The notes under the pieces: model-generated
Database searches by the model: none
Told to the model about the DNA's origin: nothing
Seen by the model: the letters and a program-made list of their open reading frames with translations, nothing else
Program-made: the position numbers and the translations under genes
From: Phycisphaerae bacterium
GTDB lineage: Bacteria; Planctomycetota; Phycisphaerae; UBA1845; CAIVHJ01
Direction: 5' to 3'
Assembly: GCA_022072405.1 (NCBI GenBank)
Contig: JAJVHX010000009.1
Span: forward strand, 1 to 38,670
Length of the DNA: 38,670 bases
Shown: positions 7,830 through 16,081 of the stretch, in pieces
Layout: each line of letters begins with the position of its first letter
Position numbering within the stretch: position 1 is the first letter of the stretch

Positions 7830-9686
7830 ATGGGCACGTATCTTTCACCGGGCATCTATACTCGCGAAGTCGACTTCAGCTTTTACGTCAAGCAGATATC
7901 CACCTCCTCCTGCGGCATGGTGGGTGTGGCCGAACGCGGCCCTATCAACAAGCCCGTTCTGGTCACGAGCTGGGAGCAGTTCATCAACAAGTTCGGCTCC
8001 TACCTGCAGGCCGGATACCTCGCCTACGCCGCAAGGGCGTTCTTCGACAACGGCGGCTCCGTCCTTTTCGTGAACCGCATCGCTCATCTGACCGACCGCA
8101 CGGATCGGAACACCCTGACCGCCGTGAAGGCGCAAGCCGTCCTCAAGGACCGGCGCGCGGCGACGGCGTCACTTGTAACCGGCACCGTCGGCACGGATCG
8201 CATCGCGTGGCGGGCGATTCAGCCGGGGGCCGCGGGAAACGCCGTCTCCGTCGAACTCGTCGTTTCGGGAAACGATACGCCGCTCTCCGTCGAGGTCTTG
8301 GGACAAGCAATCACCGTCAACCTGGCGACCGACGGCGCGGGCGATCCGGTATCCACAGCGGACCAAGTGGTCGCGGCGGTCGTTGGGTCTCCGGAGGCCT
8401 CCGCGCGGGTAACTGCGGAAACGCAGGACGCGGGCATCGTCCAAGCCGCAGCCTCGGCAAACCTGTCCGGAGGCATGGACGCGATGGACACGCTCAAGGT
8501 GCGAGCGGCGGATGAAGGAACCTGGGGCGCGCGTCTCTCCGTTCAGGTCGAAGACGGTTCCCTCGATCCGACCGGCGCGTTCAACCTGGTGGTCCGCCAC
8601 AAGGGTGAGGTCGTTGAGGTCTTCAAGGACCTCTCGATGGACGAAGCGGCTCCGAACCATGTCGAGCTTGTCGTCAACGAACGGTCGGACTTCATCACCG
8701 TCGAGGACCTTGGAACCGTATCCGGCCTTCCGTTGGACCGGCCGGTGATCGGGGTGTTCGATCTTTCAGGAGGAAACGACGGTCTTACGGGGCTGGACGA
8801 CGCCGACTACTCCGGCGATCCCTCCCAGCACACAGGCTTCTACGCCTTCGACGAGATCGACGCGCTGAACCTGATCATGGTTCCGGGCGTCACGACCGCC
8901 GAGGTGATCCACGCCGGCGTCACCTATGCGGAAAACCGCCAGGACCTCATGCTTCTGGCCGAAGCGCCCATTCACCTCGAACCCCTGGAAGCGGTGGATT
9001 TCCGCAAGGGCCAGGGGATGTATTCCCACGGGGCGTTCAACTCGTCTTATGCCGCGCTCTACTATCCCTGGATCGAGATCAACGACCCGGTGACCGGCAA
9101 GCGCAAGCTCGTTCCGCCCAGCGGAGCCGTGGCCGGGTGCTACGCCCGCAGCGACAAGAAGACCCATGTCTGGTACGCGCCCGCGGGCATCGACCGCGGC
9201 CGGGTCTTCAACGCCTTGTCCCTGGGCTACAAGACCAGCCGGGGCGAGCGGGACGTCCTCTATCCCGAGGGCGTCAACGTGATCGCTTCCTTCCCCGACA
9301 GCGGCATCAACATCTGGGGGCAGAAGACGCTGCAAAGCCAGCCCTCGGCGCTCGACCGAGTGAACGTGCGGCGGCTGATGATGTTCATCGAAGAAGCCAT
9401 CGCCGAGTCCTCGCGCTTCGTGGTCTTCGAACCCAACAACCCGCAGACTTGGCGCGCGCTGATCCGGTTGATCAACCCCTTCATGCAGGACATCAAGGAC
9501 AAGGGCGGGCTCTACGACTTCGCCGTCCAGTGCGACGAGGAGACCAACACCCCGGCTGTGATCGACCGCAACGAACTCGTGGCGCGCGTCTTTGTCAAGC
9601 CGACCAAGACGGCGGAATTCATCGAGCTCAACTTCGTGCTCACCGCCACGGGGGCCGATTTCAAAGAGATCTTCAAGACCGGGTAA
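7830..9686 (+). CDS. Contractile tail sheath protein
   Basis: A 618-residue protein with the classic sheath N-terminus ('YLSPGIYTREVDFSFYVKQI', then 'GMVGVAERGPINKPVLVTSW'), which carries the interlocking arm. The middle (about 110-300) is a beta-rich insertion exposed on the tail surface. The C-terminal third holds conserved sheath strings ('YEPWIEIND'-like 'YYPWIEINDPVTG', 'PPSGAVAGCYARSD', 'NVIASFPDSGINIWGQKTL', 'RRLMMFIEEAIAESSRFVVF'). The protein polymerises around the tube and contracts on infection. Length is in the family range. It is followed by the tube gene, as expected. Confidence 0.96.
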   Translation: MGTYLSPGIYTREVDFSFYVKQISTSSCGMVGVAERGPINKPVLVTSWEQFINKFGSYLQAGYLAYAARAFFDNGGSVLFVNRIAHLTDRTDRNTLTAVKAQAVLKDRRAATASLVTGTVGTDRIAWRAIQPGAAGNAVSVELVVSGNDTPLSVEVLGQAITVNLATDGAGDPVSTADQVVAAVVGSPEASARVTAETQDAGIVQAAASANLSGGMDAMDTLKVRAADEGTWGARLSVQVEDGSLDPTGAFNLVVRHKGEVVEVFKDLSMDEAAPNHVELVVNERSDFITVEDLGTVSGLPLDRPVIGVFDLSGGNDGLTGLDDADYSGDPSQHTGFYAFDEIDALNLIMVPGVTTAEVIHAGVTYAENRQDLMLLAEAPIHLEPLEAVDFRKGQGMYSHGAFNSSYAALYYPWIEINDPVTGKRKLVPPSGAVAGCYARSDKKTHVWYAPAGIDRGRVFNALSLGYKTSRGERDVLYPEGVNVIASFPDSGINIWGQKTLQSQPSALDRVNVRRLMMFIEEAIAESSRFVVFEPNNPQTWRALIRLINPFMQDIKDKGGLYDFAVQCDEETNTPAVIDRNELVARVFVKPTKTAEFIELNFVLTATGADFKEIFKTG

Positions 9687-9697
9687 GGAGGTAAGTC

Positions 9698-10159
9698 ATG
9701 CGCAGCGGCAACATGCCCAAGAGTCTGTATCAGAACTGGCAATTCGCCATCGAGGTGAACGGCTTCGACGTCGCGCTTTTCAAGAAAGGCCAGGAACCCA
9801 AGACCGAGTTCGAGGAAGTGGCCTTCGCTCCCGCCGGTTCCATGTTCGACCAGAAGGTGGCCGGACGGGTCAAGTTCGAGGACATCACCTTGGAGAAAGG
9901 GATTCTCCAGGACGGTTCCGACGAGGCCGCCAGGGAGTGGATCAAGAAACAGGTGGACGTCAACGCCGTGGTCGGCGGCCTGCCCAACGACTACATGCGC
10001 GATATCGACCTCGTCCGCTACGACCGAACCGGCAACGAAACGCGACGATGGACTCTGCACGGCGCGTGGATCAAGGTCCTGGAGTATGACGAACTCGAAG
10101 GCGCGAACACGGACAACACCATCGAGAAGCTCAGCATTTGCTTCCAGTATTGGACCTGA
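9698..10159 (+). CDS. Tail tube protein (gp19-like)
   Basis: A 153-residue protein of the T4 gp19/Hcp-like tube family. It starts 'SLYQNWQFAIEVNGFDVALF', has a 'KFEDITLEKGILQD' strand pair, and ends 'HGAWIKVLEYDELEGAN' and 'EKLSICFQYW', the usual tube motifs. Hexamers of this protein stack inside the sheath to form the DNA channel. The ribosome binding site GGAGG lies 7 bases before the start. A second in-frame ATG at codon 6 is possible but has a weaker site. Confidence 0.92.
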   Translation: MRSGNMPKSLYQNWQFAIEVNGFDVALFKKGQEPKTEFEEVAFAPAGSMFDQKVAGRVKFEDITLEKGILQDGSDEAAREWIKKQVDVNAVVGGLPNDYMRDIDLVRYDRTGNETRRWTLHGAWIKVLEYDELEGANTDNTIEKLSICFQYWT

Positions 10160-10175
10160 TCCGAGGAGGTAGATC

Positions 10176-10853
10176 ATGCACACATTTGAACTGCCGAGCG
10201 GCATCGAGATCGAGCTCCGGGAAATGACCGGAGCCGAGGAGGAACTGCTCACCAACCAGCGTCTCATCCGCACCGGCGACGCCGTGAACCAGGCGCTCAA
10301 GAACTGCATCGTGCGGCTGGGGGACAACGACGAACCGACGGTCAAGGATGTGCTGGACCTCCTCTCCGGGGACCGGCTGTTCATTCTGGTTCGGCTGCGT
10401 CAGATCTCGCTGGGCGACGAGGTCGAGCTGGAACTGACCTGCCCGAACACCGCCTGCCGGGCGGCGAACGCCGTCACGGTCAACCTCGAGGAACTGGAGG
10501 TCACGCCTTACGGAGAGGAACGGGAGTTCGCGTTCACGCTGCCCGGTTCCGGAGGCAAGGTCCGGTTCGGTTACTTGGACGGCCACAAGGAGAAACGGCT
10601 GGCCGCACTCAAAGAGCCTTCCATCTCCTCGGCCATGTTGATCCGGATCATCGACGTGGCGGGCGCGCAGCCGACCAAGAAGCTCATGAACGATATGTCA
10701 ATGCGTGACCGCAGCGCCCTCCGGCAGGAAATGCTGCGGGTGGACGCGGGTGTCGACACGACCGTGGAGACCGACTGCCAATCCTGCGGGACGCGCATCC
10801 GCACCCGGCTGGAGGCGGAACCGGGTTTTTTGTTCCCCGGAGTTCGCTTGTAA
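10176..10853 (+). CDS. Tail/baseplate assembly chaperone, gp26-like, with zinc-ribbon cysteines
   Basis: A 225-residue protein of the T4 baseplate (gp26-like) group. Its N-terminus 'FELPSGIEIELREMTGAEEE' is characteristic. Four cysteines in two pairs ('TCPNTAC' near residue 90 and 'DCQSCG' near residue 205) suggest a metal-binding ribbon. It lies between tube and tape measure, the position of tail-assembly chaperones. The last codons contain the slippery heptamer GGGTTTT at 10823-10829 in the right phase, so a fraction of ribosomes should produce the longer fused form. The zero frame stops at TAA 10851. Confidence 0.85.
   Translation: MHTFELPSGIEIELREMTGAEEELLTNQRLIRTGDAVNQALKNCIVRLGDNDEPTVKDVLDLLSGDRLFILVRLRQISLGDEVELELTCPNTACRAANAVTVNLEELEVTPYGEEREFAFTLPGSGGKVRFGYLDGHKEKRLAALKEPSISSAMLIRIIDVAGAQPTKKLMNDMSMRDRSALRQEMLRVDAGVDTTVETDCQSCGTRIRTRLEAEPGFLFPGVRL
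10823..10829 (+). promoter_or_regulatory. -1 ribosomal frameshift slippery site
   Basis: GGGTTTT reads as G GGT TTT in the zero frame and so fits the X XXY YYZ rule exactly. The codons GGT and TTT can re-pair as GGG and TTT one base back. It lies eight codons before the zero-frame stop (counting the stop), as in lambda G/GT. Confidence 0.78.
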
Positions 10854-11002
10854 GGGACGCGTTTTTCCTCGCCTACGGCGGGCTCCACTGGAGTTTCTCG
10901 GAAACACGGGCACTGCCGCTCTCGGTCCGCCGCGAATTCGTGGAGGCACTGGAGCGGCAGCTTGCTTTTGAGCGTGAAGAAATGGAGCGCAGGCGCACAT
11001 GA
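10829..11002 (+). CDS. Frameshifted C-terminal extension of the tail chaperone (GT part)
   Basis: In the -1 frame the reading continues for 57 codons past the heptamer to TGA 11000, giving a fused protein of about 275 residues. The extension contains 'AFFLAYGGLHWSFSE', 'LPLSVRREFVEALERQ' and a charged helical end. This is the pattern of the small chaperone that follows gp26-like genes in related tail clusters (DUF6760-like; recalled, not searched). I find no ATG, GTG or TTG between the heptamer and the conserved part, so separate initiation looks unlikely. The stop overlaps the tape-measure start by 4 bases. Such fusions recruit the tape measure during tail assembly in lambda. Confidence 0.75.
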   Translation, partial: FVPRSSLVRDAFFLAYGGLHWSFSETRALPLSVRREFVEALERQLAFEREEMERRRT

Positions 11003-14000
11003 ACGGAGATCTCGGACTCGGCGTCATCGTCTCGATGAAGGACGCGTTCTCGCAGAACGCGGCCCGGGTCCAGTCGTCCATGCAGTCCCTGGACGCGACG
11101 GTGGCCGCCTCCAGTGAGCGGATGACCCGCAACCTCGACCGCATCCAAAAGGGCACCATGATGATCGGCGCGGGGCTGGCGCTCATGGCCGTGCCCGTCG
11201 GACTCATCGCCTCCACCGCCGCGACACAGAAAGCCCTGGGCGAGATGGCATCGCTCGGCACCAAGGACCTTCGCGCTCTCGAGGACGCCGCCGAGAGCTT
11301 CACCAACACCTGGGCCGGATACAGCAAGGCCGAATTCATCGGGGCGGCCTACGACGTAAAGTCGGCGCTCGCCGGCTTGAGCGACGAAGCCGTGGGAACC
11401 TTCTCCGCCATGGCCGCGCTCACCGCCAAGGCCACCAAGGCCAGCATCCAGGAGATGGTCGGCACCTTCACCACCGGGTACGGCATCTTCAAGCCGATCA
11501 TGGCAAACATGACCGACATGGAGTGGGCGAAGGCATTCTCAGGTGCGATGGCGCAGACCGTGGCCGTTTTCAAGACCACCGGCGCGCAGATGGCGGAAGC
11601 GATCAAGAACATCGGCGCGGTGGCCGCTTCCTCCAACATTCCTCTCCATGAACAACTCGCCATTCTCGGTCAACTGCAGACCACGATGCCCGGTTCGGAA
11701 GCCGGAACACTCTACAAGGCTTTCATCATGAAGGCTGCCGAAGCCGGTGAGCAGTTGGGGCTGTCGTTCATCGATTCGAGCGGGAGGCTCAAAGGGATCA
11801 TTCCCATCCTCCAGGAGGTCAAATCGCGGTTCCCGGACCTTTCCCAGGCAGCCGCACAGGTGCAGATCAAGAAGGCGTTCGGCTCCGACGAGGCAGTTAA
11901 GTTCCTGCTCCAGATGTCCCAGGGGATGGAGTCCCTGGAGGGCAACATCAGCTCCATCGAACAAGCGATGAAGAGCGGCACCGCCGTCACCGAGGAAATG
12001 GCGCGGGCCATGAACATGGATATCGGGAGTCAGTTCCAGCTTCTGCGCCAGCAGGTCGGAAACCTCGCTGAAATCCTCGGCCGCACACTCCTGCCGGTGG
12101 TCACCCCGATCATCCAGGGGATATCGAAGGCCGTCCTGTTTTTCCAGAAGCTCGCACGTTCGATGCCGGGGTTGACCAGGGTCCTCCTGACCTTGTCCAT
12201 GGCGCTGGGTGCCGTGCTGGTCGTCGTCGGGGGAGTGATCGCCGCGGCGGGGACCATCGGCCTGATGCTCCCCGCCATCAAGGCAGGGCTTGCCGCCATG
12301 GGCGCGGCAATCGCCGGTGTGGGAAGCACGTTCGCCGCATACTTCCTTCCGGTGGTCGCGATCATCGGCGGTGTGGTACTCGCCGTCTATCTCCTCAAAC
12401 GAGCCTGGGAGACCAACTTCGCCGGCATCCGGGACACCATCCTCGGCGCGTGGGATAAAGTGCAACTCGTATTCCAGGGAATCCGGGCGCTCGTCACATC
12501 GCTCTCCGGCGGAGCCGGGACCATGTCGGCCGACCTGGCCCAGAAGCTCGAACAGGCCGGACTGTTAGGACTGGTGGTCACGGTCTTCCGCATCTACTAC
12601 CGGGTGCGCCAGTTTCTGACCGGCTTATGGGAGGCATTCTCCGACGCGTTCGGAAAGATCAGAGCGATTCTCGAACCCGCGGTCCGTGCGCTCATGCAGG
12701 CTTACGGCATGCTGTACAAAGCGATCTTCTCGGTGCTCGAAATCTTCGGCTTGGCGGCATCTTCCGCCGATGCCTCCTCCTACCGGAGTCTCGGCGAGAC
12801 ACTCGGCACGGTGCTCGGTGTGATCGCCAAGGTCGGCGCGTATCTCCTTAAGTTCGTCATCTACAACCTGGCGGCCGTCATCACGGTGGTGGCTTGGGTG
12901 GTGCGCGCGGTCGTCTGGCTCGGCAAGACCATCGTCACCGCCTTCATCGAGGCGGGGAAGTTCATCTACAAGTTCTTCCTGCCGGTCAGGCTTTTGGTCG
13001 AGGCGCTCCGCATGGTGGCCCGGGTCGTCCATACAGTCTGGCAGGTCCTCACCGGTGACATCTCCGTGCTCGACGGGCTCAAAGCCATCGGCGGCGCGGT
13101 CTTCGATTTCCTGGCCACGCCGTTCCGCTGGGCCCGGGACGTGATCGTCGGTGTCTGGGATTTCATCAAGGGACTCTTCTCCGCCGTCGGAAATTTTTTC
13201 GCTTCCGCGGCATCGGCTTTGGCTGCAGCCTTCATGAACCTGCCTCTGGTCCGGACGCTGGCCGATGTCTTCGGCGCGGTGCGGGGATTCCTATCCGGCG
13301 ACACGACTTTCTTCGAGGCGGGCAAGGCGATTCTCGTATCCGTCGGAAAAGGCATCTGGTCGGCGGTCACCTATCCGTTCGAGATGCTCAACAAGGCTCT
13401 CGGGTGGCTCCGCAGACTGCTGCCTTTTTCAGACGCGGAGACCGGCCCGTTGTCGGACCTCACCGCTTCCGGCGCGGCCGTTCTCAAGACGCTGGCCAAG
13501 GGAATGCTCGGCGTCCTCTCCCTGCCGGGCAAGGTTCTGAGTCTGGCGCTGCAAGGAATGCTGAACGCGGTCCGCTGGGTGTGGGACGGTTTGAAAAATC
13601 TGGGAAGCGGCATCCTTGCGGCGGTCACCTGGCCGTTCAGAAAAGGAGCGGAGGCCGCGTCCGCCGTCTGGCGCACTGTCGGCACTGCGGCATCGAGCGC
13701 TTGGAACGGGCTCACAACGCTCGGTCGTGGAGCTGCGGACGTGTTGGCCGCGCCCTTCAAATGGATGCAGTCCGCAGCCGGGACCGCCTGGAACGGCATC
13801 GCAAGCGCCGCAACCGGATTTTGGGGGAGCCTCGGGAACATCGGGCGCACGGCTTGGTCGCTCGTCAGCACGCCCTTTTCGTGGATCGCCGGTTCCGCGG
13901 GAGCGGCCTGGGACCGGGTTCAATCCGCAGCCGGCGCGGCCTGGGATGGAATCGCCAACCATCTGCAGGGTGGATGGAGCCGGATCGGTTCGCTGTTCCA

Positions 14001-14904
14001 GTCGTCCTGGTCGCTGCTTTCCGCGCCCTTCGACTGGATCGCCGGGAGCGCTTCCTCCGCCTGGAGCCGGATCACCGGCACGGCGTCGACGGCATGGGAC
14101 ACCCTCAAGACCATGGCGCAGAGCGCCTGGGAGTGGATCAAGGCCCCGTTCGAGGGGTTGGCATCGGCCGCATCGTCCGCATGGGAACAAGTCAAGACCG
14201 CCGCATCGAGCGCCTTCGGGTCTCTGGCGTCCAGCGTGTCCTCGCTGGCTGGCTCGGCGTTCGAGAGCGGCAGGGCGTTCATGACCGCGGTGGGTGACGG
14301 CATCAAGTCCGCCGTGAGTGCGCCGTACCAGGCCGCCAAGTCGGCCCTTTCGTTCGTGCGGAATCTGCTGCCTTTCTCCGATGCCAAGGAAGGCCCGCTC
14401 GCGGACTTGACCCGAAGCGGCGCTGCGCTGATTCAGACCCTGGCCGGAGGCATCACCAAGGCTGCGTCCGCGCCCGCCGAGGCCATGACCCGCGCATTCG
14501 GATTCATGACCGGGCTGACCGGCAAGATCGCCGCTCCGGCCATGTTGGCGGGAACCCTGGCGCTCACACCGGTCATGGCGGCAGAAGCTCCGACGCTTGC
14601 CTCTTCCTTGGAAAGCACCGGAGCGGCGGTTCCGATGGAGCGACCGGCCACTCGTCTCGCCACCGGACAGGCCCGTCTTCTCGGTGAGACCAAGGGAGCG
14701 CTCGGTCCAGAGTCAGGCATGCCCGCCGCACCTCCGGGGGAGACGCTTCGCCCGGTGCTCGAATCCTTGCTGGCGAAGATGGAGCAACTCGGCGAGCGAC
14801 CCATCGAGGTGTCGGTTACCACGCTGCTCGACGGACGGCAGGTGGCCCGTTCCGTTTACCGGGACCTGCGCGAGCGCAAGATCAAGAACTACGAGACGCT
14901 GTGA
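10999..14904 (+). CDS. Tail tape measure protein
   Basis: A 1301-residue protein. The N-terminal part is an alanine-rich helical region with the TP901-type core ('GTMMIGAGLALMAVPVG', 'ATKASIQEMVGTFTTGYGIF'). Long hydrophobic stretches at about residues 393-470 and 620-650 would serve in membrane passage. Residues about 850-1095 are made of Trp-centred repeats ('APFKWMQSAAGTAWNGIA', 'APFDWIAGSASSAWSRIT'). The motif 'LLPFSDA..GPL.DLT.SGA' occurs twice (about 807 and 1122). By the usual 1.5 A per residue, it would set a tail near 190-200 nm. It starts at ATGA, overlapping the frameshift stop. Confidence 0.95.
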   Translation: MNGDLGLGVIVSMKDAFSQNAARVQSSMQSLDATVAASSERMTRNLDRIQKGTMMIGAGLALMAVPVGLIASTAATQKALGEMASLGTKDLRALEDAAESFTNTWAGYSKAEFIGAAYDVKSALAGLSDEAVGTFSAMAALTAKATKASIQEMVGTFTTGYGIFKPIMANMTDMEWAKAFSGAMAQTVAVFKTTGAQMAEAIKNIGAVAASSNIPLHEQLAILGQLQTTMPGSEAGTLYKAFIMKAAEAGEQLGLSFIDSSGRLKGIIPILQEVKSRFPDLSQAAAQVQIKKAFGSDEAVKFLLQMSQGMESLEGNISSIEQAMKSGTAVTEEMARAMNMDIGSQFQLLRQQVGNLAEILGRTLLPVVTPIIQGISKAVLFFQKLARSMPGLTRVLLTLSMALGAVLVVVGGVIAAAGTIGLMLPAIKAGLAAMGAAIAGVGSTFAAYFLPVVAIIGGVVLAVYLLKRAWETNFAGIRDTILGAWDKVQLVFQGIRALVTSLSGGAGTMSADLAQKLEQAGLLGLVVTVFRIYYRVRQFLTGLWEAFSDAFGKIRAILEPAVRALMQAYGMLYKAIFSVLEIFGLAASSADASSYRSLGETLGTVLGVIAKVGAYLLKFVIYNLAAVITVVAWVVRAVVWLGKTIVTAFIEAGKFIYKFFLPVRLLVEALRMVARVVHTVWQVLTGDISVLDGLKAIGGAVFDFLATPFRWARDVIVGVWDFIKGLFSAVGNFFASAASALAAAFMNLPLVRTLADVFGAVRGFLSGDTTFFEAGKAILVSVGKGIWSAVTYPFEMLNKALGWLRRLLPFSDAETGPLSDLTASGAAVLKTLAKGMLGVLSLPGKVLSLALQGMLNAVRWVWDGLKNLGSGILAAVTWPFRKGAEAASAVWRTVGTAASSAWNGLTTLGRGAADVLAAPFKWMQSAAGTAWNGIASAATGFWGSLGNIGRTAWSLVSTPFSWIAGSAGAAWDRVQSAAGAAWDGIANHLQGGWSRIGSLFQSSWSLLSAPFDWIAGSASSAWSRITGTASTAWDTLKTMAQSAWEWIKAPFEGLASAASSAWEQVKTAASSAFGSLASSVSSLAGSAFESGRAFMTAVGDGIKSAVSAPYQAAKSALSFVRNLLPFSDAKEGPLADLTRSGAALIQTLAGGITKAASAPAEAMTRAFGFMTGLTGKIAAPAMLAGTLALTPVMAAEAPTLASSLESTGAAVPMERPATRLATGQARLLGETKGALGPESGMPAAPPGETLRPVLESLLAKMEQLGERPIEVSVTTLLDGRQVARSVYRDLRERKIKNYETL

Positions 14905-14911
14905 GGGACGC

Positions 14912-15223
14912 ATGAAACGGGTATTCATTTGCAGCCGGTACGCCGGGGACATTACCCGGAACACGGCGACCGCCGAACGGCTCTGCCGGAAGGCGGTGGA
15001 GCGAGGTTGCGCGCCCTTCGCGCCGCACCTTCTCTACACGCGCTTCCTCGATGACGGGAAGACCTCCGAACGCGAGGCAGGCATCGCCTGCGGCCTGACG
15101 TTCATGGAGATCTGCGACGAGGTCTGGGTGTTCACCGGCGAAGGCCTTTCCGACGGCATGCGCCGGGAAGTCGATCATGCCCGGCGTCTGGGCAAGCCCG
15201 TAATCGAGTTGGAGGTGATGTAG
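14912..15223 (+). CDS. Nucleoside 2-deoxyribosyltransferase-like small protein (DUF4406/DUF7768-like)
   Basis: A 103-residue protein. 'RVFICSRYAGDITRNTATAE' at the N-terminus, 'CAPFAPHLLYTRFLDD' in the middle and 'EVWVFTGEGLSDGMRREVDH' with 'KPVIELEV' at the end follow the Rossmann-like pattern of the nucleoside deoxyribosyltransferase/TIR/YspA superfamily. An acidic and a Ser/Gly element occupy the expected ligand pocket. The members closest in pattern are phage-encoded proteins of unknown activity. It sits between the tape measure and a baseplate gene, 7 bases after the tape-measure stop, where an enzyme is unexpected. Substrate unknown; NAD-derived or nucleoside ligands are possible. Confidence 0.72.
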   Translation: MKRVFICSRYAGDITRNTATAERLCRKAVERGCAPFAPHLLYTRFLDDGKTSEREAGIACGLTFMEICDEVWVFTGEGLSDGMRREVDHARRLGKPVIELEVM

Positions 15224-15225
15224 CC

Positions 15226-15696
15226 GTGGCTTGGGACCAGAAAGAGATCACCGCGTACCTGGTGGACGTGGACACGGGCGACTACCTCGATTTCCAGTAC
15301 AACCCGAACGACATCGTCGACGAGAAAAGCACGGCCTACGCGGCCATCAAGATTCCGGGCATGAGCCATCCCCGCTACCAGTACGTGGCCGGCGAGCCGC
15401 GCAAGATCGGCTTCAAGCTGGTCTTCTTCAAGGGGTCCGTAAAGGAGTCGGTGGACTGGCTGCGCTCGCTGCTCTATCCCGAACACGCCGGAACCATGCT
15501 CAAGAACGCTCCGCACCGGGTGATCTTCATGTTCGGAGACCTCTACCCGGGCGTGCTTTGTGTCGTCCGCCAGGTGAAGGCCCGGTTCTTCCACATGTTC
15601 GACCGGGACAACCTGCTGCCCCAGCACGCCGAAGTGGACGTGATGCTCGAGGAGTACATCGACCAGTCCGTGGACTATTCGGAGGTGCGCGGATGA
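15226..15696 (+). CDS. CIS tube-like / tape-measure-adjacent baseplate protein
   Basis: A 156-residue protein starting at GTG 15226, 2 bases after the previous stop. 'ITAYLVDVDTGDYLDFQYNP' is the standard N-terminus of the contractile-injection-system tube-initiator/LysM group (T4 gp54/gp53 region). 'FKLVFFKGSVKESVDWLRSLLYP', 'YPGVLCVVRQVKARFFHMFD' and 'PQHAEVDVMLEEY' are also typical. Members join the tube to the baseplate hub. The C-terminal LysM part found in fused homologues is here the separate next gene, which overlaps it by 4 bases. Confidence 0.85.
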   Translation: MAWDQKEITAYLVDVDTGDYLDFQYNPNDIVDEKSTAYAAIKIPGMSHPRYQYVAGEPRKIGFKLVFFKGSVKESVDWLRSLLYPEHAGTMLKNAPHRVIFMFGDLYPGVLCVVRQVKARFFHMFDRDNLLPQHAEVDVMLEEYIDQSVDYSEVRG

Positions 15697-15983
15697 TCGG
15701 ACGTCGATCCAGATACGCGGCATCCATTCTCTACACGTCGGGAGACGGAGACTTCCTGGGCACGCGTCTTCCGACCGAGGGCAAGCCACGCCCCGACGAC
15801 CGGTTTCACACGGTGATCGAGGGGGACCGGGTCGATTTGCTGGCCCATCGCTATCTGGGACAGGCCGATCTCTGGTGGATCATCTGCGACTACAACGACA
15901 TTTTCTTTCCCATGGAACTGACGCCGGGGACCATTCTGCGCATCCCCTCGGCCGAACACGTCAGCATGCGGCTTCTGGACTGA
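15693..15983 (+). CDS. LysM-like baseplate protein (gp53 / tail protein X type)
   Basis: A 96-residue protein with a LysM-like fold: 'DRVDLLAHRYLGQADLWWII' followed by 'TPGTILRIPS'. This is the pattern of phage tail protein X and of the C-terminal domain of T4 gp53. It binds the hub or tube end rather than necessarily peptidoglycan. ATG 15693 overlaps the previous stop and has GGAGG 8 bases upstream. The gene ends the tail-shaft block and is followed by repeat C. Confidence 0.85.
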   Translation: MIGRRSRYAASILYTSGDGDFLGTRLPTEGKPRPDDRFHTVIEGDRVDLLAHRYLGQADLWWIICDYNDIFFPMELTPGTILRIPSAEHVSMRLLD

Positions 15984-16006
15984 GTCTCCGGACGCATCCA
16001 TCCATC

Positions 16007-16039
16007 CCGACACCTCGCGCCGGTCGCCGGTAAGTATCC
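16007..16039 (+). repeat. Late-region bipartite repeat, copy C
   Basis: CCGACAC at 16007-16013 and CCGGTAAGTATCC at 16027-16039, 20 bp start to start. It differs from A and B by one base in the right half. It lies in the 98-base gap before the hub gene, 42 bases from its start. Confidence 0.78.
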
Positions 16040-16081
16040 GGTGGAGTCCGTCCTTCAGGCGGGCCGACTGGAGACCGGCGC

